Of a DNA stretch of 46,974 nt, positions 24,001 through 34,760 are shown one piece after another (the first letter of the stretch is position 1; the number at the start of each line of letters is the position of its first letter). The stretch is taken from contig JAIPMN010002565.1 in NCBI GenBank assembly GCA_020650975.1, positions 1-46,974 on the forward strand. Direction: 5' to 3'. The position numbers were made by a program, and so were the translations under genes. This DNA is from Apostichopus californicus (taxonomy: Eukaryota; Echinodermata; Holothuroidea; Aspidochirotida; Stichopodidae). The notes under the pieces were generated by a model. The model was not told the DNA's origin and did not search any database. It was given only the letters and a program-made list of their open reading frames with translations.

Positions 24001-26883
24001 CATCTTTATCAGTTATTATATACTGTATCTGTCATACAGCTTCAGTCGAGCTGTTAATTTAGTCCATTTGCGTTGCCTCAAAATTGTAGCACGCACAAAT
24101 TTCAATTTTCTGATTAAGTGCGAAGAAAACCCAAACACCTTTTCCACATAATTAAACATCACATGTAGCAAAAATATTGTTAACTTTGCCAAGGTCTTTG
24201 TAGTGTACTTCCTATCATTTTGTTTGCTTTTTGATGTATTGTTGAAAGTAAAATACCAGAACAGTTAAAAAAAAGGTGTGTGCACAACCTGATAAAGCAC
24301 TGTGAATGGGATTTATCCCTATCAATGAGTCCTGTTTAAACTTCCCATGTATGTTATTCACTGGTCTTTGTTGTTTTCCTATCTTGTTAAGCATATTATT
24401 TACAGTAAAATACCAAAAGAATTGCTTCTAGGAAAAAGTTTGAATGACCTGTTATCCACCATTGTGGTGTTTGTGGCTTGGTCCACCCCACCCATCCCCA
24501 TATCCCATCATTGTTGTACTTTCTAAACTTTAGAAAATTTTGATAATCACTGCTACACAAAATTTGAACAGCTAAATAATTCCATCTCTTATCCTAATGT
24601 ACTCGCAGCATGTTTTCAAGTACAACATGTATGCAATCAGTTAGTACTATGAAACCATTTACCCCTGTATACGTAGTACTACATTTTAAGCCAATGAGGA
24701 ATATAAGCATTTCCCTGGTCAGATACCATTCTGTGCACTTCTGTACATAGCACTGGCATACTATGTAGTCAGCAACAGTGATTTTATGCATAGTGTAAAT
24801 GGTAATGTAAAGATATCCCTAGATATAGGTACAGTTATATTTATCTGTCTACTCTTGGGTTTTTAATGTTTCAACAATGTGCTGGTATATGAAACTTGTT
24901 AATATTGTATTTTGAGGAATTTATGGGATAGCTACAATTTACCACAGTTATGTATGGAAATTGTACTAACAAAGATACTACTGTGGGGGAAACCTTATCC
25001 TAACAAAGATCTTCAGTGGTTTTTTATAGCCATATATTACCTTATGTATGTGTATGGTTGCTATGGAATCGGACGAGGTCAGGCGGGGCACAGTGTTTAA
25101 GAAAAAATGTTGGTTTGGGTAGGTACTAGATGGAATATGAAATTTGTCAAGGCAAGAAAAAAAGGAAAGTAGCATATTAGTACTCAAACATAAAAACTCT
25201 GGATATTCCAAAATGTTGATTTCTTCTGGATAGCAACTATACATATGTAGTGATTTCACATGCAGTAAATGTTGTGATGATATCTTATATTGTTAAATAT
25301 CCATAAGTCTAATCTCTGGAATACCAAAAGCAGTTACTACATGACCTAGAACCATACAGTTTACTGAAAATTGGCCTCCTCCCCCCCCCCCCCCAAAAAA
25401 AAATAATACTCCATCTTTCTGATGTAACGTGTATATATTATGAATATTGTTTTTTTTTCCGCAACAGTTTCCATGAAAATTCATCGATTTTATGTATCGT
25501 GTCACGGTTCATGTTTTTGACTGCCTTAATATCTTTACATCATACTCAGTGAAATTATGTTACTGCCTTGTTTACTATTTTTTGTCAATACCAGCAAAGT
25601 GTCTAAATTGGATATGCAATATGTGTTGTTGATTCAAATATGTGTTGTTTAAATGGGATTGTTGTGTGAGTACAATTATGAGTACAAGGCTCTTAGTACA
25701 AGTATATGATTTGTATTTCCATTAGTTCCAAGAACTGCTAAGCTATTAAAAATGTCCCTCGGGTGATTACCAATTGCAGAAGGTAGTGTACAATAGGGGC
25801 ACAGGTAACTATGCTAGAGTACCAGTACAGACTTGCGACAAGTCTCTTTCTATAACAACAGTCTTGTTTATTAGTACTTCTTTAGGTATTTTTTTAACCA
25901 GTCAATGATTTGTGGCAGTTACACCCAAATTAAGGTGTGTTGCCATCCAAACTCCTACCCAGTTTGTGAGCTTACTAACATCCATGATAGTGAAATCCTC
26001 AACCACTGTGTAAACTACACTTATGCTAGTACTATTCAGACTAAGCTATGCAGCACAGTTTTGTGGTCAATCTATGTGTGTGGTCACCAGGCAATGCCTG
26101 TTGAATTGAGAGGTTTCCAAGCACAACAACAAAATCTACAGCGTGAAAATTTTTCTTACCGTACAGTTTTAATCCAGAATCCAATGCCAGGCATGTTTGT
26201 ACAAGGTTAAATATGCAAACCTTTAAACCGTTGCACCTTTAATTAGCCCATAAAATAAACACATCATTTTAATATCTGCAGTTGTGGTAAAAAGCAAATA
26301 TTGAATTAAACTGACTTTTTCTTCAGGCCCGACTGATCTTTTTCCCTACTGTACGTACGATATTCTCTATAACTGAATCGGAGCCATTACGCAAATTTGC
26401 ATTCGGAATGTTTTTTTTACAGTCATTCTTTAAATGCCAATAAATGCAATATTTTATTGCCCTTCCTCAATGAAACATGCCTTACCCCTTAGGTATTTGG
26501 CTTTCTCGTCCTGATATGAAGTGGATAAAAAAAAATGCAAAAGCTATGGAAATTATAAAGTTATGGAAATTGAAACTAGTTATCTGCATTGAGTATATAC
26601 CTGAGCAGTTATATTGATAGTATTCAAGTTTAGATATTTAAGTAGATTATGGAAGGAGACTCAGCCCTATGTCAATAACGTCATCAATCTCTACATACCA
26701 GAGAGGCTGACGATGTTGAAACAAAGTTTGGTACAATCAGCAAAATTGCGTTCCTTCGTGTGTGTATACAGTACAAGAAGAAAAAAGGGTTTGAGAGGTA
26801 TAAAAAACGACTAAAAAGATTAGAGTTGTTAAACACTGATCGTTAGCGTTAAATAAACGTGTTTTAATCACATCTCATTACAG
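21052..26883. other. Large ERM intron; no nested gene recognised
   Basis: Besides the hAT-like MITE near its left end, this holds AT-rich DNA with poly-C at 25380-25394. A small GC-rich PstI-like palindromic patch (ggctgcag cttta ctgcagcc) lies near 23815, and the antisense donor-like block is at 23933-23968. Open frames are short and without motifs. Confidence 0.55.
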
Positions 26884-26988
26884 GTAATGGTACAAGATGT
26901 TACCAAAGGTTCACCATTGCAGTTTAAGTTCAGAGCCAAGTTTTTCCCTGAGGATGTAACAGAGGAACTCATTCAAGAAGTAACACAG
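26884..26988 (+). CDS. ERM: ERM exon: FERM F1/F2 junction
   Basis: A 105-bp, 35-codon, phase 0/0 exon. Its core [15 protein letters not shown] is diagnostic of ERM FERM domains, and it ends in EEL-IQ-EVTQ before donor gtaaag. The first exon bases are GTAATG directly after ttacag, so the acceptor is followed at once by a donor-like sequence. With the next exon it totals 275 bp. As I recall, vertebrates carry that length as one undivided exon, so an intron splits it here (or was lost there). Confidence 0.95.
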
Positions 26989-27479
26989 GTAAAGTATACC
27001 CCTATCCCTTCCCCCCCCCCCTCCTCCCATCTTCCCCCTCAGAAAAATGACAAATCAACATCCAATAGCTATTGCAACTTGGTAAATGTTATTAATTGCT
27101 GTGACTTTGTAAAAGAACGTAAGTGAATCTGTTGACGAGGGGAATCTCTTTTTGTTAACCAAACAGTTACTTCCAACATGTGTAAAATTTGACATATCTG
27201 GGTGACCAAGAATACCAACATTGCATTGGAAGTCATTTTCTCTGATTGATTGATTGATTGGCTGATCAAATTCAATTCTAAGGTTCACTAAAATTTAAAA
27301 AATGTTATGACATCACCCTTCAGCGATCAAGAATTTTAATATTAGATTTCTCTTTCTCCTCATCGTCTGTGCAAATTAAAGCGATGAGTTGTGATATAAT
27401 GATCGTTAACTAGTAAGAAAGAATGCAAAACATTATCCTTAATTTATCCATTGTTGTTTTGTTTGTTTCTTTCATTCAG

Positions 27480-27649
27480 AGACTGTTTTTCCTTCAAGTT
27501 AAAGAAGCCATTTTGACGGACGACGTCTATTGTCCTCCTGAAACATCGGTCTTGCTCGCCTCTTACGCCGTCCAGGCAAAACACGGAGATCACACCAAGG
27601 AATCTAGCTCCCCAGAATTTCTGACCAACCACAAGCTGCTTCCAGAAAG
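27480..27649 (+). CDS. ERM: ERM exon: FERM F2 lobe
   Basis: A 170-bp exon entering in phase 0 and leaving in phase 2. It starts [12 protein letters not shown] and contains [19 protein letters not shown], the conserved F2 helices. It ends in LLPE plus two bases of an Arg codon before donor gtacat. The stretch between AKHGDH and LLPER ([13 protein letters not shown]) has the same length as in vertebrates but is strongly diverged: the usual VHKSGYL is replaced by a Ser/Pro-containing segment. Nearby open frames on either strand are shadows. Confidence 0.96.
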
Positions 27650-28153
27650 GTACATGAGCAGTTTTCTTCTTTTGTGTAACGAAGATTTGTACCTCCCATG
27701 AATGTATCTCTCGCTGCCAAAAGTACACAAGCCGAGATAACATCGCCAGCTTGTTGCGCTAATGTCCCCTCACCCCGGCCTCCCCTCACCCCAAAGGTCA
27801 TCAAAACAGATGTCCTCATGGGATGCACGTTGTAGCTCAATTAAAGCAAGCTTTACTCAAGCTTGTCAAACTGAACGTCTAGAAGCAGCAGTGGCCAAGC
27901 TTGCTGTAACGTAGATAAACTTCCAGATCTTTGAGAGCTGCAAGACTTGAGCAAAAGTCATCAATTTACCTAATTATATTTACTGTTATAATGCAAAGAG
28001 GAGCTCTGCCAAGATATTTCTGTTAGCCCCACATTAAATTTTCAAAAAAATGGACCATGGTTGGGACACCATCCCTGGTATAGAGTTTCTTAGAATTATA
28101 CTCACCTGCAGTTTAATCAGTCAACCTTGTAAACACTGAAAGTCATGCTTTTG

Positions 28154-28212
28154 TGGGTGGGAGGGAAGGTGGTGGAGGAGGGGGGGGGAATGGGGGGGGT
28201 TGGAAGTGGGTG
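28154..28212 (+). repeat. G-rich tract with quadruplex potential
   Basis: Many runs of three or more G in about 60 bases (gtgggtgggagggaaggtgg and following G8-G9 runs), in the ERM intron on the transcribed-sense strand. It fits the loose G-quadruplex pattern. Confidence 0.5.
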
Positions 28213-28630
28213 TTCAAACTTTGCTGATTGCATAGATCTTTGGTAACCCCAACTTGCCTGTTCAAGTTTACTTGTTCATCAACATTTTAAATGTTGAAGA
28301 ACCCTGCTAGTGTTTGAGTTGCATTGATTGGGACTGGTTGTGACTTTGGACCATCCAGTGTAGAAGGTTCTGGTGGCTCCTGACTCCCACCGGGACCAAA
28401 TGAATCACTGGATACCCGGGTCATCTCGAAAGTTAGGTTGAGAAGCTCAATTGGTAAATAGAAAAGAGTTTGTTGCCCTTTGAGGTCACTCATGCCAAAA
28501 TGTCGTTGCTTGATAAAGCTATTTACAAGGATTGGTCTCTAGTCAGTTTCCTGGTTTCATAATCATATGACTACTCGCTCATTCCTCAGCCTAAACCTAA
28601 GTTGTTTACTTTGAAGGTTTGGTTTCATTT

Positions 28631-28660
28631 TCTCTATCTCTCTCTCTCTCTCTCTCTCTA
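28631..28660 (+). repeat. (CT)n microsatellite used as polypyrimidine tract
   Basis: About 30 bases of nearly pure CT directly precede the acceptor of the exon at 28664. Confidence 0.8.
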
Positions 28661-28663
28661 CAG

Positions 28664-28747
28664 GGTGATCGACCAACACAACCTTACTCGGGAACAATGG
28701 GTGGAGCGAATCGTGAATTGGTATGCAGAACACAAGGGCATGTTAAA
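28664..28747 (+). CDS. ERM: ERM exon: FERM F2 lobe, continued
   Basis: An 84-bp exon, phase 2 to phase 2. The codons give [17 protein letters not shown], then a WYAEHKGML segment, closely matching the ERM consensus. The acceptor follows a (CT)n tract that serves as the polypyrimidine tract. The donor is gtaagt. The first exon base completes the Arg codon of the preceding exon. Confidence 0.96.
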
Positions 28748-29109
28748 GTAAGTATGCCAACCAAACAAAAGAAAGGCACAAGTCTTCAAAGAAACAAAAA
28801 TTGTCCTGGTGTTCCCTAACTCTTCCCATTAACAAATTAAACTAAATCTGGTTTGAGAAATTAATCGATTGAGTTTGTTTAGAGTTGGTTCATGGGGTTT
28901 TCCAACAACTTTGCTCGCTACAGCTGCACTACTGTGGCACTTAAAATTTAAAAATATCAAAAATTATAAAAGTATACGAAAGAAAATTAAGGTGACGACA
29001 CAAAGTGGATAAGGAAGGAGAAGGGAAAGGTTAGATCCAGACACAAGCAAACATAAAAATGAACATATAAATAAATAGGAAACAATTGATTTTCTACTTT
29101 CATTTTCAG

Positions 29110-29256
29110 GGAAGATGCCATGTTGGAGTATCTGAAAATCGCTCAAGATTTGGAAATGTACGGTGTTAATTACTTTGACATCAAAAACAAGAAAGGAACT
29201 CAACTATACCTCGGTGTCGACGCACTCGGACTCAACGTCTACGAACATCAGGATAA
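29110..29256 (+). CDS. ERM: ERM exon: end of F2 and start of F3
   Basis: A 147-bp exon, phase 2 to phase 2. It contains [18 protein letters not shown], the most conserved block of the family, then [19 protein letters not shown]. It ends in HQD plus AA of a Lys codon before gtaagt. The last ~65 bp of this exon, its donor and the first part of the intron are repeated four more times downstream in decayed form. Intron retention would add a stop codon immediately after the Lys. Confidence 0.97.
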
Positions 29257-30005
29257 GTAAGTCAAAGGAAACGATATGTAAAGCATATGCAAATTTATAC
29301 AAAAATAGAATTGATCTCTTACACCCCAATTGCAACCACCATATGCAAGAAAGTAACTCAGCTTAACCCTGTGTCCAAGCCCTCGGACTCAGCGTCTAAG
29401 AACATCAGGATAAGTAAGTCAAAGGGTACATTAAGCGTAAAAGGATATGTTAAGCATATTAAAATACAAATATAGGATTGATCTCGTACACCCCATTGCA
29501 ACCACCAATGCAAGAAAGGAACTCAGCTTTACCCCCATGTCCAAGCCCTCGGTTCAGCATCTAAGAACATCAGGGATAAGTAAGTCAAAGGGTACATTAA
29601 GCGTAAAAGGATATGTTAAGCATATTCAAATACAAATATAGAATTGATCTCGTACACCCCATTGCAACCACCAATGCAAGAAAGGAACTCAGCTTTACCC
29701 CGGTTTCCATGCCCTCGGAATCAGCATCTAAGAATATCAGAGATAAGTAAGTCAAAGATACACTAAGCGTAAAAGGATATGTAAAGCATATTCAAATACA
29801 AATATAGAATTGATCTCGTACACCCCATTGCAACCACCAATGCTAGAAAGGAACTCAGCTTTATCCCCGTGTCCAAGCCTTTGGACTCAGCGTCTAAGAA
29901 CGTCAGGATTTATAAGTAAGTCAAAGGGTACATTAAGCATAAAAGGATGTGTAAAGCATATTCAAATACAAAAAAATTGATCTCTTAAACGTCCATTGGA
30001 ACCCC
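29190..30005 (+). repeat. Tandem array of five ~165-bp units derived from an exon/intron boundary
   Basis: The first unit is the real exon end (aagaaaggaactcaactata ... ggataa|gtaagt) plus about 90 bp of intron. Four further copies follow, with GTAAGT at 29414, 29580, 29747 and 29916 (spacing 157, 166, 167, 169). Each copy keeps ctcagctt, tccaagcc and ctaagaa in place of the exon codons and keeps the donor intact. The Tyr codon of the exon (TAC) is TAA in every copy. The intronic part (cattaagcgtaaaaggatat and similar) repeats too. Confidence 0.9.
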
Positions 30006-30073
30006 TATATGACCGTTATCTATGTACATTACACCCCTCACCTACTACTTCCGGTTGTTTAGCTGCAGTTTAG

Positions 30074-30274
<201 letters not shown>

Positions 30275-31037
30275 TAAAAAAATAAAGAAAAGCTTGTTGA
30301 GTACCAGACTTATACAATGAGTACCACAGCATGAGTACCAGTACCAGTAGAATTCCCCCTTGATAAGAGAACGTGCATACAAGACTCTGAGCGAGTTGAA
30401 GACTACATAATGGCACAATTACAGGGTACTAGATTTCCAAAATGCCCCCAAATTTTTCCAAACAGACGGAGTAATATTTACATTGACATTTCACTGTAGC
30501 CAGAGTTCCTTCTAAGTTGTGGCATCAAAACAACATTACCTACTGTAGCAACTAATTCAAGATCAGTTAGTACCAGACTAGTAACACGAATACAACAGCA
30601 TGAGTACGAGCACGAATAGAATTCCCCCTTGTCGATTTGAGCGTTTAAAGCAGGCTGCTAGGTGTGGTTATGAGTATGTAAGTCTACACTTAGTAACTGT
30701 ACTAGATCTCCATAATGCCCTGAGTTTAAAATAAGTTTGAAGTAACTATACTAGAATATGACTATGGGTATGCTGCAAATCTAGTGAGGGGGCAGGGGAG
30801 GGGTGAGGGTGCTGGGTTGAGGGGGAAAACATTGGCGATAGAATTGACATGCAGAATATGATTTTAAATATTCCCAGAGGAAACCATTTTTGTATGACAC
30901 AATAGAATGTAAAAGTAGGAGCCATTCTGTGGATAACAGAAACTTTTACGTCTGTTACACTGAGATAAGAAATTCATATGTCTCACTAGATAAGGAAATT
31001 CCCTTTTACCTACTTTTACTTTCTTGCTGTTCTTCAG

Positions 31038-31201
31038 GACTTCATTTTCTTTGCGCCTCGGTTAAGGGTCAACAAGCGTATCTTGGCGCTCTGCATGGGC
31101 AACCATGAGTTGTACATGCGCCGTAGGAAACCCGACACCATTGAGGTCCAACAGATGAAGGCTCAGGCCCGGGAGGACAAACAGGCCAAGATGATGGAAA
31201 G
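31038..31201 (+). CDS. ERM: ERM exon: end of F3 and start of the helical region
   Basis: A 164-bp exon, phase 0 to phase 2. It has [34 protein letters not shown] and [11 protein letters not shown], the last F3 strand and helix running into the alpha-helical linker. The acceptor is tgttcttcag and the donor is gtatgt. A longer + strand open frame overlapping its 5' end is a shadow. Confidence 0.97.
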
Positions 31202-31608
31202 GTATGTTGGTGGTGAAGCCAGGGGTGTGGGCTTTGTCGTAAGAGTCTGGTTGATTTAAGAAGGGTTTATGTTACTAACCAGTTAGGAGTCCTCATAAGA
31301 TCTCTCTGCCAGATAATTTGATGGTTTCGGTAAGATTTCTGCCAGAGTGTTCAAAGTAGGTCGGGATGGGTGTTCCCTTATCATTAAGTTTCGGTTCCTG
31401 GCTTCCGAGACATTGAAACTTGGAACGATTCTTCAAATTGTTAACAGATGCATCTTTGATGAACTTAAAAGCAAAACATAAAAACAGTCTTTCAGTGAAA
31501 TGTAAACGCTTTCACTAACACTTCAGAACTGACCCAGGAAAGTTTTTGTTAAGGTATAGCTGAAGTAATATCAAATCTCACGGAATTCATTTGAAAAATT
31601 TTCTCTAG

Positions 31609-31718
31609 GCAACAAGTTAATCGTGAAAAGGCCAAGAGGGAGGAAGCTGAGAGACAGGCAGAAGAACTGAGAGAGAAACTTGCCAAGAAAGAGGCACAAG
31701 AAGTGGCTACACGAGAAG
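31609..31718 (+). CDS. ERM: ERM exon: helical (coiled-coil) region 1
   Basis: A 110-bp exon, phase 2 to phase 1. The residues are dominated by Glu, Lys, Arg, Gln and Ala with heptad-like spacing (AKREEAERQAEELREKLAKK), as expected for the long antiparallel helical hairpin between FERM and C-ERMAD. The acceptor is ttttctctag and the donor is gtaatc. Assignment rests on frame continuity, composition and position, because this region is poorly conserved in the family. Confidence 0.9.
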
Positions 31719-32305
31719 GTAATCAATAATTGATGCATAATTTCATTTATTATCAACTTAATTGTTTATTTGTTTTCTACATAACTTTACAAGAGAAAAA
31801 CAAGAATAAAACCATACAAATGAAATGACGAGCTGTGAAAAGAAGTGCATTAACAAACCCTGGTGGGCTTAACAAAGTAACACACTCCCTTGAAACATCA
31901 AGATAACAAAAAAATTAATAATAAAAACAGGGGGGAGAGGAGGGGGGGATTTTACCACCTGTGACATTTATTTAGTGTGAATGTGGCCGGAGAGCAAGGT
32001 AAAGTGTACAGCATAAATTGAGGAGTGGAGGTGTACACAGTCTAGAATTGACTTTGGGCAAGACTCCAGGGTGTCCGGATGCACCACTCGTTGAATATTA
32101 CCCAGAGGTTTCCATTTTACCTCCGTCTCCTTCATGGGAACATCCATTCAAATTGTAATTATGGTAATCCGACACCCTACCCCCCCCCCCCCCACCACTC
32201 TCCGCCACCCCTTCTGAGATTCATGACAAGGATTTCACTTCCACGTCTATCTTGACGACCCAACTTAAGACATAAATACTAATAAAAATATGTTAACATT
32301 TTCAG

Positions 32306-32559
32306 CGATTGAGAAGAAAAACGAAGAAACGAAAGAACTGGAAGAGAAGGCCCGCCAAGCAGAGCTGGAGAGGCAAGAGACGGAGCGTCAGAAGAGAGAG
32401 GCAGAGGAGACGGCCATCCAGTACCGACAGCAGATAGAGTCAACGGAAGCTAAGAACGCTGAGATGCAGAGGCAGGCAGAGGAGGCCGACGCCCTGGCCA
32501 GGAAGTTCGCCGAAGAGGCCGAGGAGAAGGAGAGGCAGAGTTTGATCATCTCACAGGAG
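32306..32559 (+). CDS. ERM: ERM exon: helical (coiled-coil) region 2
   Basis: A 254-bp exon, phase 1 to phase 0. It is an almost uninterrupted charged helix of about 84 residues (for example ELEEKARQAELERQETERQK) ending in SLIISQE before donor gtgagt. The acceptor is acattttcag. The exon is visibly more GC-rich than its flanking introns. The open frame reads through the donor for about 100 bp, but that extension has no family similarity. Confidence 0.93.
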
Positions 32560-32598
32560 GTGAGTTTCTGCATCCTACTCTGTGTAACATTAAATCAT

Positions 32599-32812
32599 AA
32601 GGGTGATGGGGGGAGGAATGCTGATGATGATGTTAAATTAAAAATTAAGAAAACACCAGAGTAGAGTCTCAGAGATTGTTAGAAGGGGTTCACTTATAGG
32701 GAATCCTAAGGGTGATGGGGGGAGGAACGCTGATGATGATGTTAAAATAAAAATTAAAACAAATACCAGAGTAGAGTCTCAGGGATTGTTAGAAGGGGGT
32801 TCACTTATAGGG
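32599..32812 (+). repeat. Two-copy tandem duplication, 109-bp period
   Basis: aagggtgatggggggaggaa at 32599 and again at 32708, followed by matching ctgatgatgatgttaaa, agagtagagtctcag and cacttatagg segments. It lies just after the donor of the preceding ERM exon. Confidence 0.85.
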
Positions 32813-33750
32813 TAGAGTTGATGGGATTTGAAATGGGCCCTCTTTCAGGATTGTAGTCAGAACCATCAGCAGTGATTGTATTTGCATTATAACATCACCA
32901 GTCGAGCCAGATTACCATTGGTCTGGATGGACCCCGGGCCCCCCTCCCCCATCCCCCTTTATCTAGGGGGCGATCAAAGTCAGAAGGTCCGGGGGGGAAA
33001 AACGGAACAAAGGAGTGAAACAGCAAAATGACCTATGGCAACAAAGTTTAAAATATCTACATAAATTTTCTTTTTGTGGCCTCTTCATATTGCCTCTTGA
33101 ATTATAATATATCATAGTGAAGCGTGCATCAGTAGAAAGCTATAAATATGTAAAAACAATGCCCCCCCCTCCTCACCCACTCGACTGGGAATATGCTGCA
33201 AACACGCATATTTACATTTCACCCGGATTCATTATCTGCCTTGGTCGCCCTACCACAAGGTGGGGGCCCCATGTTTCATGTCTGACTCGGCCTCCCCGCC
33301 ACCCTCCCTCCCTCCAGAAAATTACATCTGGCCCTGATTTCATCTACATTAAAAAACAAGTGACCAAATTCTGTTGTTCATTCATTGCATTAATGACAAC
33401 GATAAATGTTAATACCTCAAGTTAAAAAACAAACAATTCTTCACAGCCTAGTTTCATGTAACAATTCACTTAATTGATGGAGTAGAGAGCGAGTGTTTCG
33501 GGTATGGACATGATTAGTGTTACATGTTGTTGGTCATGGAATCAAGCAGGGCGTTTTCCTTGGGAATGGTAAACCCGGAAGGAAGAGATAGTGTGGGGTG
33601 ACCCGTAGCAGAGGTCACTGGGGGGGGGCGCGGTGCAAGATTATACCAGTGGCAGTTTGGTAGATTGGGAAGGTGCGTTAGTTTAGTGGGAGACAGGTAA
33701 GTAAAGCAAAGTGGTTTGGACACGCTGTGCGGTGTGAAGGTCTAACTTAG

Positions 33751-33963
33751 GCTGTACTGTATGGCTTACCGTACCGCTGTAAACGCAAACCAGGCCGTCC
33801 GCATATGCGTTGGATTGACAACTTAACCAATTGGTCCCGTCGTTCTGCTAACCAGCTGATTGAAGATGGCAGACGTCGGATTAATATTAATAAGTACTGT
33901 GAACCTCATAATGTGTATAATCTTCGAGGAGGTCAACGGGCCAATTTGGCTTATGACTATTGA
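33751..33963 (+). pseudogene. Remnant of a non-LTR retrotransposon ORF2 C-terminus
   Basis: A 70-codon open stretch ending in TGA. It contains KPGRPHMRWIDNL and, later, ANQLIEDG, and resembles the tail after the reverse transcriptase domain in LINE ORF2 proteins (typically GRPxxRWxDxI, then W...A). It starts after an in-frame TAG with no Met and no upstream RT motif, so it is a 5'-truncated dead copy in the ERM intron, in sense orientation. A fragment of another retroelement is possible. Confidence 0.45.
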
Positions 33964-34076
33964 TTATTAGGTAAGTATCGTTGTTTGTAAATACCCCAAA
34001 CCAGTAACATTTGGGGTATCAACCAACTATTATTACTCTCTCTCTCTCTCTCTGTTTGCTTGCTCTCTGCTTTTAG

Positions 34077-34322
34077 CTTGAGGAGGCTCACCTGTCTCTA
34101 CAAGCCCAAAAGGAGAAAGAAGAGGAGCTGCAGCAGGCGGTGATAGCGGCCCAGGCCAAAGCAGAAGCATCCCAGGTCAGGGAGGCCACCGTACAAGAAC
34201 AGGAGGACTCTGAAGTAGCTCACACCATGGAACTCTCATCCGAACAGCTAGAGGGCGACAGAGATGAGGAGACCAGAGAAACCACAGTGGACAAGAACGC
34301 TCAGATGCAAGAAATGTTGGTG
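34077..34322 (+). CDS. ERM: ERM exon: end of helical region and start of C-ERMAD
   Basis: A 246-bp, 82-codon, phase 0/0 exon. The first half continues the charged helix (LEEAHLSLQAQKEKEEEL). The second half has MELSSEQLEGDRDEETRET, equivalent to the ELSSE...DRNEEKR block at the start of the ERM C-terminal domain. The proline-rich linker found before this block in ezrin is absent. The acceptor follows a (CT)n tract and ends in ttttag; the donor is gtgagt. Confidence 0.94.
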
Positions 34323-34601
34323 GTGAGTAGTAGTAAGCTTGGTATAAGGCTTGTGAAAGGGTAAGAGTGTGATTAGTGAAGAGGTGTGGGGGGGGGGGAG
34401 GGGAATATATTTGCATGTTTTCTATCTCCTAAGCAAATAGATTGATTTCGCCCATTTCAACGTACACTCACTTTGTTATTTGTCAGCGTGATCGTGAGTC
34501 AGTCTGCAGACGTTGTCGATACAAGAATGTTTTTTCTACGGTGCTAACTTGTCGATGTATCTTCTCTTTTAAATGTTTGAGTGTTTTTGTTTCTCCGTCA
34601 G

Positions 34602-34760
34602 AACCTGAGGGCCGACCTCGGCAACACCAGGACAACCGAGACGGCCTACGATCTCCTCCACATGCAAAACGTGAAACAGGGGAGGGATAAGTACAAGACG
34701 CTACGACAGATCAGGAAGGGGCATGTGCACAGCAGAGTGGAAGTCTTTGAGAATATGTAA
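34602..34760 (+). CDS. ERM: ERM terminal coding exon: F-actin-binding C-ERMAD
   Basis: A 159-bp exon with 52 codons plus TAA. It contains [17 protein letters not shown]. The threonine in KYKTLRQ corresponds to the activating phosphorylation site (Thr567 in ezrin, Thr558 in moesin), and the segment forms the F-actin site and the FERM-masking helices. The final residues SRVEVFENM match the vertebrate end (QRIDEFESM). The stop codon is at 34758-34760. A perfect splice donor lies 23 bases downstream. Confidence 0.97.
   Translation, partial: NLRADLGNTRTTETAYDLLHMQNVKQGRDKYKTLRQIRKGHVHSRVEVFENM

Noticed and set aside
29163..29641. Overlapping repeated open frames suggesting a small repeat protein
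   Set aside because: They arise from the out-of-frame reading of the exon-derived tandem array; the true exon uses another frame.
32560..32664. Extension of the ERM coiled-coil exon past 32559
   Set aside because: A gtgagt donor ends the conserved helix, and the next exon at 34077 joins in phase; the extension enters a tandem repeat.
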